Positions 1 through 7,227 of a stretch of 23,070 nucleotides of DNA are shown here, in pieces. Position numbers and translations under genes: made by a program. The notes under the pieces were generated by a model. It was not told the origin of the DNA and made no database searches. It saw nothing but the letters and a program-made list of their open reading frames with translations. How positions within the stretch are numbered: the first letter of the stretch is position 1; each line of letters opens with the position of its first letter. Location: positions 1 to 23,070 of IMG/VR virus record IMGVR_UViG_3300025120_009922; one strand, written 5' to 3'. This DNA is from a virus.

Positions 1-2
1 CA

Positions 3-158
3 GTACCAACGTCACCAGAAAAATGGTCCAGAGCAAAAGCAAAAGCAAGATCAAAATTTGACGTTTATCCTAGTGCCTACGCAAACGCATACGCCTCAAA
101 AGAATACAAAAAAATGGGCGGCGGTTGGAGAATGGGCAAACCTAAAAAGAAAAAATAA
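3..158 (+). CDS. C-terminal end of a phage protein with a YPSAYANAYA-type tail (partial)
   Basis: An open frame runs in from the left edge (first full codon at base 3) and stops at TAA 156-158, leaving 51 visible codons. The residues carry a Trp-Ser-Arg-Ala-Lys stretch, then the pattern VYPSAYANAYAS followed by KEYKKMGGGWR and a lysine-rich end. From memory this tail recurs at the C-terminus of proteins in T4-like cyanophages and pelagiphages, often together with the basic cysteine-containing tail seen in the gene at 1048. No function can be given: the body of the protein lies outside the window. This frame is preferred over an overlapping frame starting at 58 because of the recognisable motif and because the overlapping gene has a better start at 172. 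Confidence 0.75.
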   Translation, partial: VPTSPEKWSRAKAKARSKFDVYPSAYANAYASKEYKKMGGGWRMGKPKKKK

Positions 159-171
159 GAGTAAGCCATTG

Positions 172-378
172 ATGTCAAGAGCTGAGATCAAAATGGCTTG
201 TAGAATGTTTTGGCAAGTAAAAGGACATTTACCTCCAATGCTTAATCGTATTGAAACTTGCCAAGAAATATACGACGACTACTTTAGAAGATTGTGGTGC
301 AATCACGAAGCATGGCAGTGGGAAGAAGGGTTTGAAGAAGCATGGGAAAAACAAAAACACGAACTAGGCACAAAATAA
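172..378 (+). CDS. Small conserved-type phage protein, unknown function
   Basis: A 68-residue protein beginning MSRAEIKMACRMFW. The frame stays open upstream to base 58, but that upstream part overlaps the end of the preceding gene in another frame, so the ATG at 172, 13 bases after that gene's stop, is the likely start. The protein is rich in aromatic and charged residues, with several Trp and two Cys (IETCQEIYDDYF and RLWCNHEAWQW), and is probably all-helical. There is no signal peptide or membrane segment. I do not recognise a family. The next gene begins 9 bases downstream behind a late-promoter-like AT box. Confidence 0.6.
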   Translation: MSRAEIKMACRMFWQVKGHLPPMLNRIETCQEIYDDYFRRLWCNHEAWQWEEGFEEAWEKQKHELGTK

Positions 379-381
379 GTA
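374..381 (+). promoter_or_regulatory. Late-promoter-like AATAAGTA box before the 388 gene
   Basis: AATAAGTA at 374-381 differs by one base from AATAAATA, a match to the NATAAATA/TATAAATA late box known from T4-like phages. It overlaps the stop of the upstream gene and sits 6 bases before the ATG at 388. The box is short and the region AT-rich, so a chance match is possible. Confidence 0.3.
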
Positions 382-387
382 CATAGC

Positions 388-1038
388 ATGAAAGTTACTT
401 TGACTAAAAATAAATTTATAAAAGAACCCTACTATAAAATACCTATTAAGGCTGAATTAAACGATAATTTTATTGCAAATTTACCAGCATTAGTTCAGCA
501 GTTTGATCAAAATGGCTTTGACATGACTAAACTTGAAAGATTGTATGCAAAGAAAAATCTATGGAAAATTAGTAAAGTGAGAGCAGACCATTGGGTAATT
601 AAACAAGACTGGTTTACGTCTGAACCTTGCACAACAGGTGCTCATATAAACCATGCTTTGCTTTTTGAAAGAAAAGGTTTTGCAGGCGAAGCATTAGAAC
701 AACTTAAAACTTTCGCAGAAAAAGTTAACACAATTTACAAAGTATCAGAAATGAGATCGAAATGGGGATTAGACTTTTCAATTGATTACGCAGATGCACA
801 AGGAAATGTGTTTGAAGTGTTACATTGGGAGTGGGATAGTTTTGAATACGATGAAATCATTGAAAAGAAAAAATACATGGACGACTTTTTGCTTACAATA
901 GATTGGAACGAACAAGCTCAAAGATTACTAGATTGCAAATCTGAATGGCACCATCTTGGCTTTTTTGAACAAAGTGAATACAAATCAAACTTTTTCAATA
1001 TTGAAAAAGAGAGATTTAAGATGGTTATATGGAAATAA
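388..1038 (+). CDS. Conserved T4-like marine phage protein of unknown function
   Basis: A 216-residue soluble protein with no signal peptide or membrane segment. Recognisable blocks are HINHALLFERKG (about residues 86-97), KWGLDFSIDYAD (about 124-135), LHWEWDSFEY (about 149-158), and a C-terminal block with Glu-Trp-His-His followed by EKERFKMVIW. Similar blocks occur, to my memory, in hypothetical proteins of T4-like cyanophages, so I read it as a conserved marine T4-like gene with no assigned function. The frequent aromatic and acidic residues suggest a compact alpha/beta protein. The start is the first ATG, 9 bases after the previous gene, with no clear Shine-Dalgarno sequence. Confidence 0.75.
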   Translation: MKVTLTKNKFIKEPYYKIPIKAELNDNFIANLPALVQQFDQNGFDMTKLERLYAKKNLWKISKVRADHWVIKQDWFTSEPCTTGAHINHALLFERKGFAGEALEQLKTFAEKVNTIYKVSEMRSKWGLDFSIDYADAQGNVFEVLHWEWDSFEYDEIIEKKKYMDDFLLTIDWNEQAQRLLDCKSEWHHLGFFEQSEYKSNFFNIEKERFKMVIWK

Positions 1039-1041
1039 ATA
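1034..1041 (+). promoter_or_regulatory. Late-promoter-like AATAAATA box before the 1048 gene
   Basis: AATAAATA at 1034-1041 matches the NATAAATA late box of T4-like phages exactly. The TAA stop of the upstream gene (1036-1038) is inside the box, and the next ATG follows 6 bases later at 1048. If it is a promoter, the transcript would begin almost at the start codon. Confidence 0.4.
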
Positions 1042-1047
1042 CAGTCT

Positions 1048-1899
1048 ATGATACCTTTTAATTACAAAGAATACTACAGAAACGTTGGCAAACTTAAGGA
1101 TCGAGGACACGTTAGTTCAGGCGAGCAAATCAAATCCCCAACATCAGCAGGATCAAGAGGATTGGCAAACATCGAAGATTTTGCAGATAAACCAGTGCAA
1201 ATGATGGGTGGCCAAATAGATGAAGGTGCAGACAGACAATATAAAAGTTTAGATAAAGCAACTATTGAAAATTTGAGAGAAAAATACCTTCCTGATTGGG
1301 AATACAAAGATAACAGTTTACAAAAAAGATATAAATTCGAAGATTATTTCCAAGTTATAAAATTTTTAATTGATACTATTAAACCACAGGAAGAATTAGA
1401 CCATCATGCTGATCTTGGAGTGTTCTATGATGAAGTTTTAGTAAAAATTTATACACACCGTACCAAAGACGTTACAGACTTTGATTTTAAAGTAGCAGTA
1501 CAAATGGATATGATTGCTAAGAAAAAACACGGAGCAATTAAACCTGATTATGATCTAAATGCCTTGGTAGATGACTTTGATTATTGTATTAATTGTGGTG
1601 ACTTGATGCTTAATGAAAGAAAATATCAAGGTGGTTTACGTAAATGGTTTAAACAAAAATGGGTAAACATCGCTAAAAAGAAAAAAGGTGGTGGTCATCC
1701 TGAGTGTGGCACATCTGGTTCTAAAAAAGGTTATGCAAAATGTGTGCCAGCATCAAAGGCACGTTCAATGAGCAAAAAACAAAAGAAGTCCGCAGTAACA
1801 AGAAAAAGAACTGCACAGCGAAAAGCAGGCAGAGGTGGCAAAGACACAGGCGCAACTGGTAAAGCACCAATAAGAGTTTCAACTAAACCTAAAAAGTAA
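1048..1899 (+). CDS. Pterin-4a-carbinolamine dehydratase-like domain fused to a basic, Cys-containing tail (DUF5872-like)
   Basis: A 283-residue multidomain protein. Residues about 80-155 resemble pterin-4a-carbinolamine dehydratase (PCD/DCoH): an aromatic W84 after LPD, an RYKFEDYFQVIKF helix, the paired histidines LDHH (H119, H120) and a YTH motif (T136, H137) before a Thr-Asp-Phe helix. The usual Pro after HH is Ala here. Residues 177-232 contain CINC (C180, C183), HPEC (H217, C220) and YAKC (C232), which could hold a zinc. The last 70 residues are very Lys/Arg-rich (SMSKKQKKSAVTRKR) and resemble DUF5872-type tails of phage proteins. PCD recycles or dehydrates 4a-hydroxytetrahydropterins; whether this copy is active or binds DNA or pterin is unknown. 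The N-terminal 65 residues are unassigned. Confidence 0.7.
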   Translation: MIPFNYKEYYRNVGKLKDRGHVSSGEQIKSPTSAGSRGLANIEDFADKPVQMMGGQIDEGADRQYKSLDKATIENLREKYLPDWEYKDNSLQKRYKFEDYFQVIKFLIDTIKPQEELDHHADLGVFYDEVLVKIYTHRTKDVTDFDFKVAVQMDMIAKKKHGAIKPDYDLNALVDDFDYCINCGDLMLNERKYQGGLRKWFKQKWVNIAKKKKGGGHPECGTSGSKKGYAKCVPASKARSMSKKQKKSAVTRKRTAQRKAGRGGKDTGATGKAPIRVSTKPKK

Positions 1900-1910
1900 T
1901 TGCTTTTTTT
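1891..1910 (+). terminator. Possible weak hairpin with T-tract after the 1048 gene
   Basis: AAAAAG (1891-1896) can pair with CTTTTT (from 1903) around a six-base loop and is followed by a run of T. The stem is almost all A-T, it includes the stop codon of the gene, and it overlaps the -35 region of the next promoter. Weak evidence for termination. Confidence 0.25.
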
Positions 1911-1928
1911 CCAATCCTACAGTATAAT
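1900..1928 (+). promoter_or_regulatory. Sigma70-like promoter for the DsbA-like gene
   Basis: TTGCTT at 1900-1905, a 17-base spacer and TATAAT at 1923-1928. The expected start near 1935 leaves a short leader with a good Shine-Dalgarno sequence (AAGGAG) before the ATG at 1947. Confidence 0.55.
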
Positions 1929-1946
1929 AATAAAAAAGGAGAAACA

Positions 1947-2198
1947 ATGCGAAACTTCAATGATGCAGAAAAACAAAAACTTATACAGATAATCAATCAA
2001 GGTTCACAAGTACTTGGTGAGGTTGATGATCTTAAAACAGGACTCAAGGACACAGTAAAAGCACTAGCGGAAGAACTAGAACTGAAACCGGCCGTAATCA
2101 ACAAAGCAATTTCAATTGCACATCGTGATAACCACCAAGGTATCAGTGATGATATGGACCTTATAGATTCAATTCTTACTGCCGCAGGAAAAATATAG
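1947..2198 (+). CDS. dsbA: DsbA-like double-stranded DNA-binding protein
   Basis: An 83-residue, probably all-helical protein. The middle block LKDTVKALAEELELKP followed by VINKAISIAHRDN and an acidic MDLIDSIL end lines up, by eye, with T4 DsbA (about 89 residues), a small protein that binds double-stranded DNA and helps late transcription. In that alignment the invariant-looking features are the Lys/Asp helix, Glu-Leu before the turn, and His/Lys-Asp-Asn. The match is from memory of the T4 sequence, so the name is provisional. The gene has its own sigma70-like promoter and a strong AAGGAG ribosome site 6 bases before the ATG, one of the better translation signals in the window. Its stop overlaps the GTG start of the next gene. 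Confidence 0.55.
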   Translation: MRNFNDAEKQKLIQIINQGSQVLGEVDDLKTGLKDTVKALAEELELKPAVINKAISIAHRDNHQGISDDMDLIDSILTAAGKI

Positions 2199-2479
2199 TG
2201 TGGGCACTAATTAAAGACTTTTGGACTACAAGTTATAGAACAGATAAAGTTGCTTTTTGGTTTGAATTAGTATCAGTTATATTCACAATAGTAGGATCTT
2301 GTATCTTGACTTTTACTTCGCCTTATCCTATAATGGAATGGGTGTTTCCACTATATCTTGTAGGTTCAATTACACTTGCAATTGGATCATACAGAAGAAG
2401 GATTATATGGACAACTATCTTAGCATCATGGTTTACAATCATGAACGTTATAGGTAATATAAAAGTGTTTTTAATCTAA
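2198..2479 (+). CDS. Small multi-pass membrane protein, unknown function
   Basis: A 93-residue protein starting at GTG, whose first base is the last base of the upstream TAG stop. Three hydrophobic stretches are visible: about residues 20-40 (FWFELVSVIFTIVGSCIL), 45-62 (IMEWVFPLYLVGSITLA) and 69-91 (IIWTTILASWFTIMNVIG), with a short Arg-rich RRR turn between the second and third. This pattern fits a three-helix inner-membrane protein. Phages encode many small membrane proteins for lysis control, exclusion or transport support; nothing here picks one of these. It is translationally coupled to both neighbours (1-base overlaps). Confidence 0.65.
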   Translation: MWALIKDFWTTSYRTDKVAFWFELVSVIFTIVGSCILTFTSPYPIMEWVFPLYLVGSITLAIGSYRRRIIWTTILASWFTIMNVIGNIKVFLI

Positions 2480-2961
2480 TGAAAAAATTTAAAGATAACA
2501 TAAATGATTTTTATAGATGGGTTAAAGGGTCTGAACTAGTTGAACTAGATGATATTGATGTATCAGAAGACCCAGTAAGACCTGAATTAACTTTAGGCTG
2601 GCGTATAGTAAATGGCAGAAAAATATTTGGTTTAAAATTTGAAAAACAAATAGAAGGTATTATTTGTGTTGCATTTACTTACGACATTCCAACTACTGTA
2701 AAAGAACTAGATATGATGAGCGAACTTGCTTATTTAAAAGATCAAAAGAAAATTGCAGTAGCATATACAGTATGGAGTAGAAAGAAAGGTGCAGGAAAAG
2801 AGATAATCAATAAAGTTTTAGAGTATGCAAAAAAACACAATATAGAAAAAGTTGTGACACTATCACCATTAAATCCAATGGCAACACATTTTCATATAAG
2901 AAACGGTGCAAAACAAATTAGTATAAACGAATTAACACAAAATTTTGAATATAAAATATGA
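2479..2961 (+). CDS. GNAT-family N-acetyltransferase-like protein
   Basis: A 160-residue protein. The C-terminal half looks like the acetyl-CoA-binding core of the GNAT fold: strand IAVAYTVW, then a pyrophosphate-loop-like RKKGAGKEIINKVLEYAKK helix (about residues 101-120), a strand EKVVTLSP and a final Phe-His-x-x-Asn-Gly-Ala segment typical of the C-terminal helix and strand of GNATs. The N-terminal 50 residues (acidic, VELDDIDVSEDP) are unassigned. GNATs move an acetyl group from acetyl-CoA to an amine; the substrate is unknown. T4 modifies host proteins by other means, so an acetyltransferase beside the polymerase could act on host or phage proteins, but that is speculation. The stop overlaps the DNA polymerase start by 4 bases. 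Confidence 0.65.
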   Translation: MKKFKDNINDFYRWVKGSELVELDDIDVSEDPVRPELTLGWRIVNGRKIFGLKFEKQIEGIICVAFTYDIPTTVKELDMMSELAYLKDQKKIAVAYTVWSRKKGAGKEIINKVLEYAKKHNIEKVVTLSPLNPMATHFHIRNGAKQISINELTQNFEYKI

Positions 2962-5618
2962 GTTACATAGACGCATTTTATAAAAGAGAAGACGACAAGG
3001 TTCGTGTAGTAGAACGTGATAAAAAAGGACAACGTAAATTTGTTGACTATGATGCACGTTACGTTTTTTATTATCCAGACAACAGAGGCAAACACAGAAG
3101 TATATACGGTGAACAACTACAGAAAGTACAAACTACAACTTGGAAACAATTTATAAAAGAACAAAAAATAAGATCAAACAAAAAACTGTATGAACAGGAT
3201 ATTAACCCTGTGTTTCGTTGTTTAGAAGAAAACTATTTAGGTAAAGACGCTCCAAAAGTGAATACTGTGTTTTTTGATATTGAAGTAGACTTTGATCCTC
3301 AACGTGGATATTCAACTACTGATGATCCGTTTATGCCAATCACTGCAATTACTTGCTATCTAAGTTGGACAGATCAGCTTGTAACCTTTGCTGTCCCTCC
3401 TAAAACTTTGAATATGTCAGGTGCCAAAATGGCAGTTGAGCGTTTTGAAAACGTTATGCTATTTGAAAAAGAAAAAGATATGCTTGATGCTTTCTTAACA
3501 CTAATTGATGATGCTGATATTTTAAGTGGTTGGAATTCTGAAGGATATGATATTCCTTACACAGTAGGAAGAATACAAAAAGTTTTAAGCAGTGACGATA
3601 CCAGAAGACTATGTTTTTGGGGAGAAAAACCAAGGCGTAGAACATTTGAAAAGTATGGAAGAGAGCAATTATCGTATGATTTAATTGGAAGAGTACATTT
3701 AGATCTACTTGAACTTTACAGAAAATACACATATGAAGAAAGACATTCTTATAGACTAGATGCAATTGGTGAACATGAACTTGGTGAAAAGAAAACTGTG
3801 TATGAAGGTTCATTAGATAATTTATACAACAATGACTTTGGATTGTTTATAGAATACAATAGACAAGATACAAAATTACTAGCCAAACTTGAAAAAAAAT
3901 TAAAATTTATAGAACTTGCAAATGAGATAGCACACCAAAACACGGTGTTGCTACAAACAACAATGGGTGCAGTTGCAGTTACTGAACAGGCTATTGTTAA
4001 CGAAGCACACAGAAGAGGTATGATTGTGCCGGGCAGAATAAGAAGAGCTGAAGGTGAACCAGTTACGGCCGCAGGAGCATATGTGGCAACTCCTAAAAAA
4101 GGTTTGCATGATTGGATAGGCAGTTGCGATATAAACAGTCTATACCCAAGTGTAATTCGTGCTTTGAATATGGGTCCAGAAAGTATTGTTGGACAAATAC
4201 GTCCTGTTATTACATCAGCCGAAGTCAACAGAGCAAGGTTTCAAAAGAAATCATTTGCGGCGGCTTGGGATAATCAGTTTGGTAGTTGGGAGTATCAAGC
4301 AGTAATGAAACAGGAAAAAGGTACAGAAATAATTGTAGATTGGCAGGACGGAACCACAGTAAAAATGAGTGCGGCACAAATGTTTGATCTTATATTTGAA
4401 AGTAACAACCAGTGGATGTTATCAGCTAATGGTACAATTTTTACATACGAGTTTGAAGCAATTATTCCAGGACTACTTAAACGTTGGTATGCAGAGAGAC
4501 AAGAAATGCAACGTAAAATGCATGAGTGTGGTGATAATGAAATTGAAAGAGAGTTTTGGGATAAAAGACAACTTGTTAAAAAAATTAATCTAAACAGTTT
4601 GTATGGAGCAATATTAAACCCAGGTTGTAGATTTTTTGATATAAGGATTGGACAGTCAGTTACATTGACTGGCAGATGTATAACAAAACATATGGGAGCA
4701 AAAGTTAATGAAGTAATTACAGGCAACTATGATCACAGAGGTGAATCAATAATATACGGAGACACTGATTCTGTTTATTTCTCAGCATTTAAGTCATTGC
4801 AAAAAGAAATAAGCTCAGGTAAAGTGCCATGGCAAAAAGAAAATGTAATTGAACTGTATGATAAAATATCAACTGAAGTAAACAACAGCTTTACAGCTTT
4901 TATGACTAAAGCATTTCATACTCCAAAAACAAGAGGTGAAGTTATTGCGGCAGGTAGAGAACTTGTGGCTAGTAAGGGTTTGTTTATAACAAAGAAAAGA
5001 TATTCTGTACTATACTTTGACAAAGAAGGACAACGTACAGATACAGCAGGATCTCCAGGTAAAATGAAAGCGATGGGACTTGACTTAAAAAGATCAGACA
5101 CTCCAGTTTTTGTACAAAATTTTTTATCAGAGCTATTAATGATGGTATTGATAAACAAAACAGAAGAAGATGTGTTGAAAAGAATATCAGAATTTAGAGC
5201 AGAATTTAGTGCAAGGCCGGGCTGGGAAAAAGGATCTCCTAAAAGAGCAAACAATGTAACAATGTATCTTGAAAAAGAAGTCAAGCAAGGCAGAGCTAAT
5301 ATGCCAGGACACGTGAGAGCTAGTATCAATTGGAACAGATGTAGAGAAATGTATGGAGACAAGTATTCGATGCCAATTACAGACGGAGCAAAAGTAATTG
5401 TGTGTAAACTAAAAAATAATCCGTTAGGATATACAAGTATTGCTTATCCAGTAGATGAAATGCGTATTCCAGAATGGTTTAAAGAATTGCCGTTTGATTC
5501 AGAGGCTATGGAAGCCACAATAGTAGATCAAAAAATAGACAATCTTATTGGCGTATTGAATTGGGATATACAAAGTACAGAGACCACAAATACATTTAAT
5601 AAACTGTTTGCGTTTTAA
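2958..5618 (+). CDS. 43: DNA polymerase, family B, T4 gp43-like
   Basis: This is the replicative polymerase, 886 residues against 898 in T4. Proofreading exonuclease motifs are intact: Exo I FFDIEVD (D107, E109), Exo II LSGWNSEGYDIPY and Exo III YNRQDTKLL. The polymerase motifs follow in order: motif A DINSLYPS (D391), motif B KKINLNSLYGA and motif C YGDTDSVY (D602, D604). The C-terminal end, after NWDIQ, carries a short hydrophobic tail ending in FNKLFAF, similar in nature to the clamp-binding tail of T4-type polymerases. The start is an ATG overlapping the upstream stop (ATGA). It works with the gp45-like clamp encoded at 6490. No intein, insertion or split is seen, unlike some cyanophage and T4-like polymerases. 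Confidence 0.97.
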   Translation: MSYIDAFYKREDDKVRVVERDKKGQRKFVDYDARYVFYYPDNRGKHRSIYGEQLQKVQTTTWKQFIKEQKIRSNKKLYEQDINPVFRCLEENYLGKDAPKVNTVFFDIEVDFDPQRGYSTTDDPFMPITAITCYLSWTDQLVTFAVPPKTLNMSGAKMAVERFENVMLFEKEKDMLDAFLTLIDDADILSGWNSEGYDIPYTVGRIQKVLSSDDTRRLCFWGEKPRRRTFEKYGREQLSYDLIGRVHLDLLELYRKYTYEERHSYRLDAIGEHELGEKKTVYEGSLDNLYNNDFGLFIEYNRQDTKLLAKLEKKLKFIELANEIAHQNTVLLQTTMGAVAVTEQAIVNEAHRRGMIVPGRIRRAEGEPVTAAGAYVATPKKGLHDWIGSCDINSLYPSVIRALNMGPESIVGQIRPVITSAEVNRARFQKKSFAAAWDNQFGSWEYQAVMKQEKGTEIIVDWQDGTTVKMSAAQMFDLIFESNNQWMLSANGTIFTYEFEAIIPGLLKRWYAERQEMQRKMHECGDNEIEREFWDKRQLVKKINLNSLYGAILNPGCRFFDIRIGQSVTLTGRCITKHMGAKVNEVITGNYDHRGESIIYGDTDSVYFSAFKSLQKEISSGKVPWQKENVIELYDKISTEVNNSFTAFMTKAFHTPKTRGEVIAAGRELVASKGLFITKKRYSVLYFDKEGQRTDTAGSPGKMKAMGLDLKRSDTPVFVQNFLSELLMMVLINKTEEDVLKRISEFRAEFSARPGWEKGSPKRANNVTMYLEKEVKQGRANMPGHVRASINWNRCREMYGDKYSMPITDGAKVIVCKLKNNPLGYTSIAYPVDEMRIPEWFKELPFDSEAMEATIVDQKIDNLIGVLNWDIQSTETTNTFNKLFAF

Positions 5619-5621
5619 ATA
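5614..5621 (+). promoter_or_regulatory. Late-promoter-like TTTAAATA box before the methyltransferase gene
   Basis: TTTAAATA at 5614-5621 differs by one base from the T4 late box TATAAATA, overlaps the polymerase stop codon, and lies 5 bases before the ATG at 5627. Same geometry as the boxes at 374 and 1034; AT-rich sequence makes chance matches easy. Confidence 0.25.
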
Positions 5622-5626
5622 GTGTT

Positions 5627-6442
5627 ATGTTAAGCATACAAGAAATTAAACTTACAATCGAAACTCTTAAAAAATTTAAAGCTAAAGACTACGAAGAGTT
5701 TTTCCGTGTCTACTTAGAAAAACTAGAGCAACTAGCTTTAAGAGTTGATGCGTACAATGATTCTCAAATTTTAGCACTTGATAAGACCACTGATTGGTAT
5801 ATGGCTGATTTAAATTGGCGGCACGAAAGAAAAGAGTTTTTGTATGATCCTTTAGTAGATAAAAATATTCAAATGAAGATTAGTAATTTCTCTAAACAGG
5901 GCGGAGAGGCCAAATACAATAGTTTAGAAATAGGACCTGGCTATGGACGTCATGCAAAAATGATGTTAGCTTGGAGGATAAACTACTATCTAGACTTGTT
6001 ACCACAATGCGAATCTAAACTTAAAAAACTATTTGATCCACCTCAATACAAATATATGAGGTTTTACACAACAGATAGAACAAGTTGTGAAAAAATTCCA
6101 GATCACAGCGTAAACTTTGTTTTTTCTTGGGACACTTTTACTTTTTTTACACAAATCCATATAGAAAGATATCTACGTGATATACACAGAGTAATGATAC
6201 CTGGTGGTTATGCATTCATACATTATGCTGATTGTCAGTTTGATTATGACTTACGAGAGTCAAAACGTGGCTATTGGAACTTTAACACCAAAACTGTCAT
6301 GCAAAGACTTGTCACAAAATGTGGTTATAAGGTAATCGAGATGGATCAATTTAAGCCTGGTGCTAACTTTGTGATATTTCAAAAGCCTGGTAATATGAAT
6401 CCTGTTGTGTATAAAGTAATGGAAATTCCAACACAAAAATAA
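5627..6442 (+). CDS. Class I SAM-dependent methyltransferase-like protein
   Basis: A 271-residue protein with a Rossmann-type methyltransferase core. Motif I is SLEIGPGYGRHAK (E101, G103, G105), followed by YYLDLLPQ (the acidic residue that would hold the ribose of SAM), a strand-like VNFVFSWDTFTFF and the post-motif LRDIHRVMIPGGYAFIHY, which is characteristic of the Methyltransf_11 type. The N-terminal 95 residues are helical and charged and may recognise the substrate. Nothing resembles a DPPY/NPPY DNA N6-adenine motif or a PC cysteine-loop cytosine-5 motif, so a DNA methylase of standard type is not supported. Small molecules, sugars or modified bases are possible substrates. It lies between polymerase and clamp, outside the usual T4 core set. 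Confidence 0.75.
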   Translation: MLSIQEIKLTIETLKKFKAKDYEEFFRVYLEKLEQLALRVDAYNDSQILALDKTTDWYMADLNWRHERKEFLYDPLVDKNIQMKISNFSKQGGEAKYNSLEIGPGYGRHAKMMLAWRINYYLDLLPQCESKLKKLFDPPQYKYMRFYTTDRTSCEKIPDHSVNFVFSWDTFTFFTQIHIERYLRDIHRVMIPGGYAFIHYADCQFDYDLRESKRGYWNFNTKTVMQRLVTKCGYKVIEMDQFKPGANFVIFQKPGNMNPVVYKVMEIPTQK

Positions 6443-6451
6443 TTTAATCTG

Positions 6452-6480
6452 TTGGCATCTATCTAAATATCTGCTATACT
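6452..6480 (+). promoter_or_regulatory. Sigma70-like promoter for the sliding clamp gene
   Basis: TTGGCA (6452-6457), a 17-base spacer and TATACT (6475-6480), the latter preceded by TGC (extended -10). The -10 ends 9 bases before the ATG at 6490, so the transcript would have at most a few leader bases; no Shine-Dalgarno sequence is seen. Confidence 0.6.
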
Positions 6481-6489
6481 GTTTGTATT

Positions 6490-7227
6490 ATGATAGATAT
6501 CTTGAAAGACATTGTCAAACACACGCATGGACTTGGATTCCTAGATCTTGTTAAAATCACTGGTACCAGTGATGCAACTGCTATTGATTCAATGGCAGAA
6601 GACAGATCAGTTATCCTGCAAGGATCTTTTCACAAACCACAATCAGGAATGATAGGTACTTTTGGAATGCCTCAATTGAACAAGTTAGATATTCATTTGA
6701 AGTGTCCAGAATACAAAGACAAAGCTAACATATCTGTAATCACAGGCACAAGAAATGGTGCAGAAACACCTACAGGTATTCATTTTGAAAATGAAAAGGG
6801 TGACTTCAAAAATGATTATAGATTTATGAATGCTGAGATTATCAACGAAAAACTTAAAACTGTAAAATTTAAAGGTGTTAAGTGGGACGTTGAAATTGAA
6901 CCAACAGTGGCAAGTGTACAAAGATTTAACTTTCAATCAGTAGCAAACACAGAACACAATTCTTTTGTAGTAAAAACAGAAGAAGGAAACCTGAAATTCA
7001 CATTTGGTGATCAATCATCACATGGTGGAGAATTTGTTTTTGCAACAGACGTGAAAGGAACTCTAAATAAAGGATGGAGTTGGCCGGTAGCACAGGTGTT
7101 ACAAATATTGAAATTATCTGATTCAGCTAAAGTTACGTTGCATTTTTCTAATGAAGGTGCAATGCAAGTAAGTGTTGATTCAGGTTTGGGAAAATATCAG
7201 TATATTATTCCAGCACAGGCGCAGTAA
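6490..7227 (+). CDS. 45: DNA polymerase sliding clamp, T4 gp45-like
   Basis: A 245-residue protein, close to T4 gp45 (228 residues). T4-type clamps are trimers that encircle DNA and tether gp43; they also act as a mobile activator of late transcription. Recognisable features are the N-terminal helix LKDIVKHTHGLGFLDLVK, a GTFGMPQLNKLD-type segment after a loop, and the C-terminal block with HFSNEGAMQVSVDSGLGKYQYIIPAQ, which matches the end of gp45 proteins. The sequence is low in Cys and alternates strands and short helices as expected. The ATG at 6490 is chosen because the promoter TATACT ends 9 bases earlier. The stop TAA shares its last A with the next ATG (7227), so clamp and DpdA-like gene are coupled. 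Confidence 0.9.
   Translation: MIDILKDIVKHTHGLGFLDLVKITGTSDATAIDSMAEDRSVILQGSFHKPQSGMIGTFGMPQLNKLDIHLKCPEYKDKANISVITGTRNGAETPTGIHFENEKGDFKNDYRFMNAEIINEKLKTVKFKGVKWDVEIEPTVASVQRFNFQSVANTEHNSFVVKTEEGNLKFTFGDQSSHGGEFVFATDVKGTLNKGWSWPVAQVLQILKLSDSAKVTLHFSNEGAMQVSVDSGLGKYQYIIPAQAQ

Noticed and set aside
58-171. N-terminal extension of the first small ORF
   Set aside because: It overlaps the recognisable YPSAYANAYA coding frame; ATG 172 gives a clean start downstream of that gene's stop.
4369-4593. A second + strand frame of 74 codons inside the polymerase
   Set aside because: Out-of-frame overlap with the region between polymerase motifs A and B; no start signal.
3454-5362. Several minus-strand open frames of 119-159 codons over the DNA polymerase gene
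   Set aside because: The polymerase carries all its conserved motifs over the same bases; the reverse frames have no recognisable motifs or ribosome sites.
5627-6442. Treating the methyltransferase as a DNA methylase causing GCWGC avoidance
   Set aside because: Neither the adenine/N4-cytosine catalytic motif nor the cytosine-5 PC motif is present; the core is of the general Methyltransf_11 type.
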